Below, piece by piece: positions 36,290-44,813 of a DNA stretch of 64,000 nt (position 1 is the first letter of the stretch; each line of letters opens with the position of its first letter). Source of the DNA: CBDEGU01 sp965238045 (GTDB taxonomy: Bacteria > Acidobacteriota > Terriglobia > Bryobacterales > UBA6623); contig CBDEGU010000010.1 in assembly GCA_965238045.1 (NCBI GenBank), positions 687,379 to 751,378 on the forward strand, in the 5' to 3' direction. The position numbers were made by a program, and so were the translations under genes. The notes under the pieces are model-generated. The model did not search any database, was not told where the DNA came from, and saw only the letters and a list, made by a program, of their open reading frames with translations.

Positions 36290-37420
36290 CTGCTGTCGCC
36301 GAAGCTTGATGCCCGCAGCTTGCACACTGCAGCAGCACCGTGCGCACCGCCCAGGTTTTGTCATGCCCGCATCGCGGACAACGAAAACCCTCCGGCCAGC
36401 GGAGTTGACACAGATACTCCCGACAGGCCTGCTCGCTAGCGAAACGCGCCTCGAACTCGGCCAAATTCCGGGGATAATCTTCCATCGCCCAAGATCCTAC
36501 ATCTTGGGGTCACCTGAGTCAAGTAAATACCCATCTCCTGTCTTTGCGGCGTTGCTGCTGAGCGCGGTCTTAGCGGTCCCGGCGGGCGCTGGCCATTCCT
36601 GGGCCAACTACCACTGGGCGCGCCAGACCACGGAGGCCGAGCCGTCGTTTGATCTGCTCGTCGTCGACAGCGTGACTTTGGAGTGGCAGGGCGCCTTCGA
36701 CACGTCGCTAAATCTATGGAGGTTGTCCAGCAAGCTGGACAATGTTATCGATTCCGGCGACGAGAACAGCAAGACCCGCAAACGGTGCAAGATGGTCCAG
36801 GGACAGATGCGCGTCTGCAACGCCAAGTACGGCCAGGCCGGCTGGATAGGTATGGCGACGATCAACATCGACGCGAATGGGCACATCACCCAGGGCACTG
36901 CAAAGATGAATGACAGCTACGACTGGTACTTCGCAGCGAACCCGGACGAGGTCAACCACGTGACGTGCCAGGAGATCGGCCATGTCTACGGTCTCGGCCA
37001 CACCAGCACGGACGGCTCAAGCCAGGGCACCTGCATGGACTATTCCACGAGTACCAACAGCCAATGGCCGAACGGGCACGACTATGAACAGCTTGACACG
37101 ATCTACGGCCACACCGACTCGTACGACACCTACGACACCGCCGCCACCCCAAGCGAGGAGGGTGGCGGCGGTGGTGGTGACGACGGCGGCAGCGGCTGCA
37201 ACGCGCCTCCAGGCAAGGGGTGCAACAAGTACGAGGCGCCCGGCGGAGTGCCTCTGGGCGCGGTTCGCGTGCACTATAGCCCAGGTCGCGACGGCAATCT
37301 CGGTCACGCCGACTACGTGCTGGGGGATGACGAGGGCGGCCTGTGGGTATTCCACCTAACGCTCGTTCCCGAGGACGCGCGCAGGCGCTGACCTGCGCCC
37401 CTTCCGGCATACAAAGAGGG

Positions 37421-37550
37421 GTTGTCAAGTCAACGCATCACAAGCTCTGAGACGGTCCCAAGACATCGGTAGCGAGACCGCGCCTTGATACTCGATCCTG
37501 AATACTCGATATCGCGGCTTCGTCCCTCGGCCGCCAGTTAACTTGACGAT
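37421..37550. repeat. MITE-like element, copy 2 (inverted, about 130 bp)
   Basis: The reverse complement matches copy 1 and copy 3, with about 15 extra bases from a local duplication of TGATACTCGAT/TGAATACTCGAT. Ends are TTGTCAAGTCAAC and GTTAACTTGAC. It lies just after the matrixin-like gene, in the opposite orientation to copy 1 on the other side. Confidence 0.72.
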
Positions 37551-37663
37551 ACCCGCCGAACGGCTCGTGCCCTGCCTTGATTCCTCACCCTTTCGCGAGG
37601 TTCCCCCCTCGGGCGAGACGAGAAGCACAGCCTAAATGAAGACTCAGGGAGGAAACCCGGCGC

Positions 37664-37804
37664 TTATTTCCGCGCGCCGCGCCGCAGCTTCTTGACGCGC
37701 GACTGCCGCAGTTTCTTGGGTTTGCGTTTGGGTTTGGAAATCAGGAAGGTGCCGCTGCCGACATACTCACTCTTGTAGAGCTTATCCTTTTCGTTCTCTG
37801 CCAT
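37664..37804 (-). CDS. Small basic hypothetical protein
   Basis: A 46-residue protein: MAENEKDKLYKSEYVGSGTF, then a strongly basic tail (KPKRKPKKLRQSRVKKLRR). Such tails bind nucleic acid or ribosomes, but nothing more can be said. The ATG at 37,804 follows ACGAGGT at about 5 bases; longer in-frame starts exist but lack such a site. It is too short to be certain of expression. Confidence 0.5.
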   Translation of the reverse strand: MAENEKDKLYKSEYVGSGTFLISKPKRKPKKLRQSRVKKLRRGARK

Positions 37805-37972
37805 AAGACCTCGTAAGAACTCCATTGTATCCCATGATCGGTTCGCCTGGGGAGCGGGCAAGCCGTCCCCCCCCGGCCATCTCCCGCGTCACGTATCCCG
37901 CCCAAGTCCCCTCTCCGGCTGATACAATCGGGACCGCAACGCTCATTCCCAATGGCTATCCGGGAGGCAGAC

Positions 37973-40822
37973 ATGACCCGTTCACGGTTTTCCTTCTCTT
38001 TTGGCGCGGCGTCCCTGGCGCTCTTTTTCTGCGGATGGCAAGGCGGCCTTCTCCATTCACAGCAAGCCGCTTCGCTCGCCGGCGAGAACGCCATCTCATT
38101 CCTGGTCCGCTTCGGCGTCACCGACAGGGAAGAGACCGCTTGGGACGGCTCACTCACCGTCTCCAACGGCCAGCTCCGCAACCTCCGCGACTGGCATCCC
38201 CGGCCCGGAAACGAGATCGGCGGCCCCGCAAGCTGGAAGCTCTCCACCCGCAAGGGAATCAACTTTCGCTGGCGGCTCTGGGAGAAACCGCCGCCCATCG
38301 GCCCCATCCCCTACTATTGGCCGCCGGGCGTCGTCGTCGATGTCAAAGCCCGCCGCGGAACCCGCCTCAACTTCCGCACCGCCCAGGGACGCTTCGCCTT
38401 CAACCCCCGCACCGTACCCGCCGGACGCCGCGTCCCCATGCTCAAGGGAAGAGTCACCGTCGAGCGCGTTCCGCCGGCCGAGCAACTCTCTGGCTCCCCC
38501 AGCCAAAACGACTCCTACCAAAACGACTTCGTTGCCATGCTCTCGGGCGAAAATGGCGAAGTCTGGGTCTGCTGGGTCGCCTACAAAGACCAAGCCAGCC
38601 AGGTCTTCGCGCGCCGCTTCAACGGCTCGCAATGGGAACCGGCGCAAACGGTGACCGAAAAGCCCGGCGATATCTTTCTCGCCAAAATGGGACGCGACGG
38701 CAAGGGCCGCCCCTGGGTCGTCTGGTCCGAACAAATGGACGGCAACTGGGATCTCCATGCCAGATATCTTGACGGCCAGAAGTGGTCCCCGGTCCAGCGT
38801 CTCACCAGCGCGCCCCAGCCAGACATTTTTCACAATCTGGCCACCGACTCCAACGGCAATCTGTGGCTCGTCTGGCAAGGATTTCGCGGCGGACAGGCCG
38901 ACATCTTCGCGCGGCGCTATGTCGGCGAAGCCTGGTCGCCGCCCGAACACCTTTCCGCCTCCAAGGCCAACGACTGGGAGCCGGTCATTACGACCGATGC
39001 GAAAGGCTCGGTCTATGTCGGCTGGGATACCTATGACAAAGGCAATTACGACGTTCTAGCCCGCCGCTTCCGGGCCGGCGCCTGGGAGGACGCGCTCGAG
39101 GTCGCCGCCACGCCAAAGTATGAAGCACACATCAGTCTCGCCGTCGATGGCGACGGCCGGCTCTGGGCGGCCTGGAACGAGAGCGGAACCGAGTGGGGCA
39201 AGGACACCGGCTTCACCCTCAACACCGAAGGCACCCGGCTCTATGAGTGGCGCTCCATCGCCGTCGCCGTCCGTGAAGGCGGCCGCTGGCTCGAACCCGC
39301 CGCTGATATCAACCAGTCGCTGCCGGAAGACTACCGCGAATACAACGACTTCCCGGTGCTCCACTCCGGCCCCGGCGGACGCGTCTGGCTCTTCGCCCGC
39401 CACCGCACCATGCGCCAGCGCGACCTGCAGAGCGAAACCCCCGCCCACCGCGCGGCGTGGGAAATTTGGGGCGCGACCCTCGACGGCAACCGCTGGACCA
39501 CGCCCCTGCATTTCCCCTTCACCCGCAACCGCATGGACGCGCGCTGGGGCCTGGCCTCCGACGGCCGCGGCCGCCTCTTCGCCGCCTGGCCGACCGACAA
39601 CCGCGATTTCGAAACCTTTCTCTTCCAGCATTCCGATGTCTACGCCGCGGCGCTGCCCCAGCCGCCCCCGGCCTCCGCGCCCCCCCGGCTCAAGCCCCGC
39701 ATCGTCCCCGCCATCCCCGTCTCGCTGCTTCATAACGCCGAACCCGGGGACCTCGCCCGAATCCAAAACTACCAGATCCACTCCGAGGGCAAAACCTACC
39801 GCATCTACCGCGGCGACACCCATCGCCACAGCGAGTTCTCGATGGACGGCAACAACGACGGCTCGCTGTTCCAGGTCTACCGCTACGCGATCGATGCCGC
39901 GCGGCTCGACTACCTGCTCGCCAGCGAACACAACAGCGCCGGCGGACCCGACGAGGAATACATCAACTGGCTCTTGCAGCAGGCCGCCGATATCCTCACC
40001 ATCCCTGGGACCTTCGTGCCCTTCTACGGCTACGAACGCAGCCTGCGCTATCCCAACGGACACCGCAATATCCTCTTCGCCAGCCGCGGCAACCCCACCC
40101 TGCCCATCCCCGCCTCCGAACGCAAGGGCGAGACCGGCGCCGAGGCGCTTTACCGCTACCTCAAGAAATACAACGGCATCGCCATCTCTCATACCTCCGC
40201 CACCGGCATGGGCACCGACTGGCGCGACAACGACCCCGAGGTCGAACCGCTCGTCGAACTCTATCAGGGCGACCGCGTCTCCGCCGAATACGAAGGCGCG
40301 CCGCGGGCCGCCCAGAAGGGCAACCTCAACTCGGCGCCGGGCAATTTCCGTCCCGCCGGATACGTCTGGAACGCCTGGGCCAAGGGCTACAAGCTCGGCG
40401 TCCAGGTGGCCTCGGACCATCTTTCCACGCACATCTCCTACGCCTGCACGATCGCCGAGGATTTCACCCGCCAGGGCATGCTCGATGCGATGAAAAAGCG
40501 CCATTCCTACGGAGCGACCGACAACATCATCCTCGACTACCGCCTCCGCGCCAGCGGCCGCGAATACTTGCAGGGCGATATCGTCGAGGTCCAAGGCCCC
40601 TTTCAGCTCTGGATTAAGATCATCGGCACGGCCGAGATTCGGCAAATCGACATCATCAAAGACCAGACGTTTCTGCACAACCGCCAAAAACTCCCCCGCG
40701 AGGTCGCCTTCACCTTCGTCGACAACGACCCCTCGCCCGGCGAGCATTTCTACTACGTCCGGGTCATCCAAAACGACGGCCAGATCGCCTGGTCCTCGCC
40801 CATCTGGGTGACAACCCGCTAG
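37973..40822 (+). CDS. Secreted propeller protein with C-terminal PHP/DUF3604-like metal-dependent domain
   Basis: A protein of about 949 residues with a signal peptide (SFGAASLALFFCGWQGG). The first two thirds are beta-propeller-like, with blade repeats such as NGEVWVCWVAYKDQASQVFA, KGRPWVVWSEQMDGNWDLHA, NGNLWLVWQGFRGGQADIFA and KGSVYVGWDTYDKGNYDVLA. After a proline-rich linker comes a PHP-like domain: YRGDTHRHSEFSMDGNNDGS (metal-binding His pair), LASEHNSAG and GIAISHTSATGMGTDW, as in DUF3604 proteins, which are thought to be metal-dependent phosphoesterases or hydrolases. GGGAGG six bases before the ATG at 37,973 settles the start. Host-like codon use; IS1380 debris begins just after its stop. 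Confidence 0.75.
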   Translation: MTRSRFSFSFGAASLALFFCGWQGGLLHSQQAASLAGENAISFLVRFGVTDREETAWDGSLTVSNGQLRNLRDWHPRPGNEIGGPASWKLSTRKGINFRWRLWEKPPPIGPIPYYWPPGVVVDVKARRGTRLNFRTAQGRFAFNPRTVPAGRRVPMLKGRVTVERVPPAEQLSGSPSQNDSYQNDFVAMLSGENGEVWVCWVAYKDQASQVFARRFNGSQWEPAQTVTEKPGDIFLAKMGRDGKGRPWVVWSEQMDGNWDLHARYLDGQKWSPVQRLTSAPQPDIFHNLATDSNGNLWLVWQGFRGGQADIFARRYVGEAWSPPEHLSASKANDWEPVITTDAKGSVYVGWDTYDKGNYDVLARRFRAGAWEDALEVAATPKYEAHISLAVDGDGRLWAAWNESGTEWGKDTGFTLNTEGTRLYEWRSIAVAVREGGRWLEPAADINQSLPEDYREYNDFPVLHSGPGGRVWLFARHRTMRQRDLQSETPAHRAAWEIWGATLDGNRWTTPLHFPFTRNRMDARWGLASDGRGRLFAAWPTDNRDFETFLFQHSDVYAAALPQPPPASAPPRLKPRIVPAIPVSLLHNAEPGDLARIQNYQIHSEGKTYRIYRGDTHRHSEFSMDGNNDGSLFQVYRYAIDAARLDYLLASEHNSAGGPDEEYINWLLQQAADILTIPGTFVPFYGYERSLRYPNGHRNILFASRGNPTLPIPASERKGETGAEALYRYLKKYNGIAISHTSATGMGTDWRDNDPEVEPLVELYQGDRVSAEYEGAPRAAQKGNLNSAPGNFRPAGYVWNAWAKGYKLGVQVASDHLSTHISYACTIAEDFTRQGMLDAMKKRHSYGATDNIILDYRLRASGREYLQGDIVEVQGPFQLWIKIIGTAEIRQIDIIKDQTFLHNRQKLPREVAFTFVDNDPSPGEHFYYVRVIQNDGQIAWSSPIWVTTR

Positions 40823-40828
40823 CAGCCC

Positions 40829-41246
40829 GTGCGGCTAGGGCTGCCGCGCCGAATCAAAAGCTGCTCGCTGGCGAGCTTCGAACACAGATGGATGAAGACC
40901 GGCGGGCGTCTGGTCAAGCACGCGGGGTATTACCGGCTGCTCCTGGCCGAGGGGCATCTGAACCGCGGGCTGTTCGGCGACATGCTCCGTCGCTTCTGGG
41001 CACTGCCTGTGCCCGGTGGTTAGGGTCGTCTTTTTCGGGCAGGAAATCTGGGCGTTGAGAAAGGAGGGTCGGAGGGGTGTGCGACCAATCGGCTGAGCAG
41101 CAGCAAGACGGGCCCACCGCACGACAAGAACAGGCCATGGGAACCCTTCGATGCCGTCGTGACCTGCCTGACGAGCTAAAGTCGTTGCATTCAGGAGAAG
41201 AGAAGGAGTAACATGTTGGAGTCGGAGTTCCAAATTGGCAATTCTG
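40829..41246 (+). mobile_element. IS1380-family remnant, 3' part
   Basis: The plus strand encodes the C-terminus of an IS1380 transposase (LGLPRRIKSCSLASFEHRWM, LLLAEGHLNRGLFGDMLRRF) ending at 41,023, then a 3' untranslated part and the element end TCCAAATTGGCAATTCTGG. The same arrangement appears reversed at 59,092. The 5' three quarters of the element are missing; the remnant begins only about 6 bases after the stop of the preceding gene. Confidence 0.75.
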
Positions 41247-42225
41247 GTTGATGGGTATTCACTTGACTCAGGTATTTTGAAATGGCCCCTACATGTTGTG
41301 GTTGTCCGTAGCGCGTGTTGCGGTGCCTCCGACCAGCGACTTGTAGGGCGCCGGTTGGACGGCGACGGCCTGCTGAACCAGGCGGTAGAAGAGCTTGCCT
41401 CGGCTTCTGGACTTGCGGCGGTTGAAGCGGAAGGTGAATTCGTCGAGGTAGTAGTCGAGATGCTCGTGGCTGACGGCTCCTTGATGCGTACCCAGTATCC
41501 AACGCTTCAGTAACGACACCACGCGATGCACGCGGGGGAGCAGTTGAGAGGCTCGTGCCGGTTGCCCGTCCAGGTAGCTCACCTCGTGGCGATAGCCGTC
41601 GCTTTCGAGTGGCTCGTATCCCAGCCAGCCGTCCGTGTGGACCACGCTGCCGGGTTCGACCGACTCGCCGACGAAGGCCATCAAGCTGTCCCCAGAGGCG
41701 TTCGGAATCGTGCGCATCCGAACTCGTCCGATGCCGGCGCCATCTTCCTCGGCCGCTACTACAATCAGCGCTTTCGCGTCGGTTTGGCGGCCCCGCACGC
41801 CCTCCTCCAGGGCTCCTAAGTAAGTCTCGTCAACCTCAACGCGCCCGCTGAGGCGATCACGTCCGGGCCGCACCATAGCGCGCCGAAGCTTGTGCGACCA
41901 AGTCCAGGCCGTCTTGTAGCTGCCCAGGCCCAACACCCGCTGCAATCCCAATGCACTCGCCCCGTTCTTCTGGCTGGTGAGCCACCACATTGCTCGAAAC
42001 CAACTCTGGAGCGGCTTGCGGGTGTCTTGAAAGATTGTGCCTGCTGTCGCCGAAGCTTGATGCCCGCAGCTTGCACACTGCAGCAGCACCGTGCGCACCG
42101 CCCAGGTTTTGTCATGCCCGCATCGCGGACAACGAAAACCCTCCGGCCAGCGGAGTTGACACAGATACTCCCGACAGGCCTGCTCGCTAGCGAAACGCGC
42201 CTCGAACTCGGCCAAATTCCGGGGA

Positions 42226-43262
42226 GATGGGTATTCACTTGACTCAGGTATTTTGAAATGGCCCCTACATGTTGTGGTTGTCCGTAGCGCGTGTTGCGGT
42301 GCCTCCGACCAGCGACTTGTAGGGCGCCGGTTGGACGGCGACGGCCTGCTGAACCAGGCGGTAGAAGAGCTTGCCTCGGCTTCTGGACTTGCGGCGGTTG
42401 AAGCGGAAGGTGAATTCGTCGAGGTAGTAGTCGAGATGCTCGTGGCTGACGGCTCCTTGATGCGTACCCAGTATCCAACGCTTCAGTAACGACACCACGC
42501 GATGCACGCGGGGGAGCAGTTGAGAGGCTCGTGCCGGTTGCCCGTCCAGGTAGCTCACCTCGTGGCGATAGCCGTCGCTTTCGAGTGGCTCGTATCCCAG
42601 CCAGCCGTCCGTGTGGACCACGCTGCCGGGTTCGACCGACTCGCCGACGAAGGCCATCAAGCTGTCCCCAGAGGCGTTCGGAATCGTGCGCATCCGAACT
42701 CGTCCGATGCCGGCGCCATCTTCCTCGGCCGCTACTACAATCAGCGCTTTCGCGTCGGTTTGGCGGCCCCGCACGCCCTCCTCCAGGGCTCCTAAGTAAG
42801 TCTCGTCAACCTCAACGCGCCCGCTGAGGCGATCACGTCCGGGCCGCACCATAGCGCGCCGAAGCTTGTGCGACCAAGTCCAGGCCGTCTTGTAGCTGCC
42901 CAGGCCCAACACCCGCTGCAATCCCAATGCACTCGCCCCGTTCTTCTGGCTGGTGAGCCACCACATTGCTCGAAACCAACTCTGGAGCGGCTTGCGGGTG
43001 TCTTGAAAGATTGTGCCTGCTGTCGCCGAAGCTTGATGCCCGCAGCTTGCACACTGCAGCAGCACCGTGCGCACCGCCCAGGTTTTGTCATGCCCGCATC
43101 GCGGACAACGAAAACCCTCCGGCCAGCGGAGTTGACACAGATACTCCCGACAGGCCTGCTCGCTAGCGAAACGCGCCTCGAACTCGGCCAAATTCCGGGG
43201 ATAATCTTCCATCGCCCAAGATCCTACATCTTGGGGTCACCTGAGTCAAGTAAATACCCATC
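42226..43262 (-). mobile_element. IS1595-family element, copy C (1,037 bp)
   Basis: Complete element with both ends and target duplications TCCGGGGA at 42,218-42,225 and 43,263-43,270. It is inserted in the first codons of the transposase of copy B. Copies B and C share a base (TGCGACCAAG) that the other close copies lack, so one probably arose from the other. Confidence 0.95.
42265..43212 (-). CDS. IS1595-family (ISXO2-like) transposase, intact, copy C
   Basis: A 315-residue transposase. An N-terminal zinc ribbon (FRCPRCGHDKTW and LQCASCGHQ) is followed by a helix-turn-helix-like stretch (ALGLQRVLGLGSYKTAW) and the ISXO2-type DDE domain: VEVDETYLGALEEG (first Asp), VVHTDGWLGYEPLE (second Asp), and the last acidic position in SHEHLDYYLDEFTFRFNRRK. 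It is full length and probably active. The cognate ends lie 39 and 50 bases away on either side. Confidence 0.93.
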   Translation of the reverse strand: MEDYPRNLAEFEARFASEQACREYLCQLRWPEGFRCPRCGHDKTWAVRTVLLQCASCGHQASATAGTIFQDTRKPLQSWFRAMWWLTSQKNGASALGLQRVLGLGSYKTAWTWSHKLRRAMVRPGRDRLSGRVEVDETYLGALEEGVRGRQTDAKALIVVAAEEDGAGIGRVRMRTIPNASGDSLMAFVGESVEPGSVVHTDGWLGYEPLESDGYRHEVSYLDGQPARASQLLPRVHRVVSLLKRWILGTHQGAVSHEHLDYYLDEFTFRFNRRKSRSRGKLFYRLVQQAVAVQPAPYKSLVGGTATRATDNHNM

Positions 43263-43776
43263 TCCGGGGATAATCTTCCATCGCCCAAGATCCTACATCT
43301 TGGGGTCACCTGAGTCAAGTAAATACCCATCTTCTGGTTTTAGGGTCCGCCGCCAGAGAAAGATGAATCTGCGCTCGATGGTCGAGCATCGAAGACGGTG
43401 GTACGCTGTGGCCTAAAGGGAGAAAAGAGTCCAAGCTTGGAGGTCAGTCCTAATGACGATAGACCGGGCAGCATTAGTGGTTGGGATTGACTCTTACCCA
43501 GATCGACCTCTGCAGTGGTGTCGCCACGATGCTACAGAACTCTCGGCAGCTCTATCGATGCCAGAATATGGCTTTACCGTGTCGTCGCTTTTGGATTCCG
43601 AGGTAACCCGCAGGTCTTTGAGGCAGAAGCTAGATTCGTTCTTTCGAACCGGCGCTAATACGTACCTGTTCTACTTTTCAGGTCATGGCTGGGCCACCGA
43701 TGAGGGGGTATATCTCGTAACTGTGGACTCGGACTCGATCGAGCCAGGGGTCGATCTGGATTACATAAAGCGCTTG

Positions 43777-44813
43777 GATGGGTATTCACTTGACTCAGGT
43801 ATTTTGAAATGGCCCCTACATGTTGTGGTTGTCCGTAGCGCGTGTTGCGGTGCCTCCGACCAGCGACTTGTAGGGCGCCGGTTGCACGGCGACGGCCTGC
43901 TGAACCAGGCGGTAGAAGAGCTTGCCTCGGCTTCTGGACTTGCGGCGGTTGAAGCGGAAGGTGAATTCGTCGAGGTAGTAGTCGAGATGCTCGTGGCTGA
44001 CGGCTCCTTGATGCGTACCCAGTATCCAACGCTTCAGTAACGACACCACGCGATGCACGCGGGGGAGCAGTTGAGAGGCTCGTGCCGGTTGCCCGTCCAG
44101 GTAGCTCACCTCGTGGCGATAGCCGTCGCTTTCGAGTGGCTCGTATCCCAGCCAGCCGTCCGTGTGGACCACGCTGCCGGGTTCGACCGACTCGCCGACG
44201 AAGGCCATCAAGCTGTCCCCAGAGGCGTTCGGAATCGTGCGCATCCGAACTCGTCCGATGCCGGCGCCATCTTCCTCGGCCGCTACTACAATCAGCGCTT
44301 TCGCGTCGGTTTGGCGGCCCCGCACGCCCTCCTCCAGGGCTCCTAAGTAAGTCTCGTCAACCTCAACGCGCCCGCTGAGGCGATCACGTCCGGGCCGCAC
44401 CATAGCGCGCCGAAGCTTGTGCAACCAAGTCCAGGCCGTCTTGTAGCTGCCCAGGCCCAACACCCGCTGCAATCCCAATGCACTCGCCCCGTTCTTCTGG
44501 CTGGTGAGCCACCACATTGCTCGAAACCAACTCTGGAGCGGCTTGCGGGTGTCTTGAAAGATTGTGCCTGCTGTCGCCGAAGCTTGATGCCCGCAGCTTG
44601 CACACTGCAGCAGCACCGTGCGCACCGCCCAGGTTTTGTCATGCCCGCATCGCGGACAACGAAAACCCTCCGGCCAGCGGAGTTGACACAGATACTCCCG
44701 ACAGGCCTGCTCGCTAGCGAAACGCGCCTCGAACTCGGCCAAATTCCGGGGATAATCTTCCATCGCCCAAGATCCTACATCTTGGGGTCACCTGAGTCAA
44801 GTAAATACCCATC
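43777..44813 (-). mobile_element. IS1595-family element, copy D (1,037 bp)
   Basis: Target duplications AGCGCTTG at 43,769-43,776 and 44,814-44,821. It sits between codons 108 and 109 of the caspase-kinase gene, between the catalytic His and Cys. Confidence 0.96.
43816..44763 (-). CDS. IS1595-family transposase, intact, copy D
   Basis: 315 residues, the same protein as in copy C except that the tryptophan-rich segment reads TAWTWLHKL instead of TAWTWSHKL. One private synonymous base difference lies at 43,885. All zinc-ribbon cysteines and DDE residues are present. Confidence 0.93.
   Translation of the reverse strand: MEDYPRNLAEFEARFASEQACREYLCQLRWPEGFRCPRCGHDKTWAVRTVLLQCASCGHQASATAGTIFQDTRKPLQSWFRAMWWLTSQKNGASALGLQRVLGLGSYKTAWTWLHKLRRAMVRPGRDRLSGRVEVDETYLGALEEGVRGRQTDAKALIVVAAEEDGAGIGRVRMRTIPNASGDSLMAFVGESVEPGSVVHTDGWLGYEPLESDGYRHEVSYLDGQPARASQLLPRVHRVVSLLKRWILGTHQGAVSHEHLDYYLDEFTFRFNRRKSRSRGKLFYRLVQQAVAVQPAPYKSLVGGTATRATDNHNM

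Larger units (their letters stand above)
34082..36485 (-). pseudogene. IS1595-family transposase of copy A, split by the IS256 element
   Basis: The N-terminal piece (36,290-36,485, MEDYPRNLAEFEARF...CASCGHQASATAG) holds the zinc ribbon; the C-terminal piece (34,082-34,841) holds the ISXO2-like DDE domain. They are separated by the inserted element and would read in one frame without it. Compared with copies C to E, this copy differs at few positions, one of them a synonymous change near 34,468. Confidence 0.9.
34043..36535 (-). mobile_element. IS1595-family element, copy A, carrying a nested IS256-family element
   Basis: Terminal inverted repeats GATGGGTATTCACTTGACTC... and ...GAGTCAAGTAAATACCCATC. 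Direct 8-base target duplications TCCTGTCT lie at 34,035-34,042 and 36,536-36,543. Subtracting the nested 1,448-bp element and its 8-bp duplication leaves exactly 1,037 bp, the length of the other full copies. The 8-base duplication fits the IS1595 family. Confidence 0.95.
34018..37391 (+). pseudogene. Secreted matrixin-like protein gene, interrupted by IS1595 copy A
   Basis: The gene starts at the ATG at 34,018 (preceded by AAGAGGA) and is cut in its ninth codon by a 2.5-kb insertion. Joining 34,042 to 36,544, with one copy of the target duplication removed, restores one frame: a signal peptide (RTYFPVFAALLLSAVLAVPA) then about 260 mature residues to the stop at 37,391. The core motif is CQEIGHVYGLGH, the zincin pattern with Gln in place of the first His, followed by CMDYS, which looks like the methionine turn. 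I recall a bacterial secreted group with the same CQEIGH form. A glycine linker precedes a C-terminal cysteine pair. Whether it is a protease is open. MITE copies flank the gene on both sides. Confidence 0.8.
41289..43281 (-). pseudogene. IS1595-family transposase of copy B, split by copy C near its start
   Basis: The start codon and the first codons (MEDYP) lie at 43,267-43,281, the remainder at 41,289-42,225. A TTG at 42,213-42,215 could restart translation and give a 308-residue protein lacking only the first seven residues, so some function cannot be excluded. Confidence 0.85.
41250..43331 (-). mobile_element. IS1595-family element, copy B, with copy C nested inside
   Basis: Outer target duplication TTCTGGTT at 41,242-41,249 and 43,332-43,339. 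Removing nested copy C (1,037 bp) and its 8-bp duplication leaves exactly 1,037 bp. It was inserted at the very end of the IS1380 remnant. Confidence 0.95.

Noticed and set aside
39056..40771. A 571-codon minus-strand frame opposite the propeller-PHP gene
   Set aside because: Val/Gly/Glu-rich antisense composition typical of shadows in high-GC DNA; no start signal.
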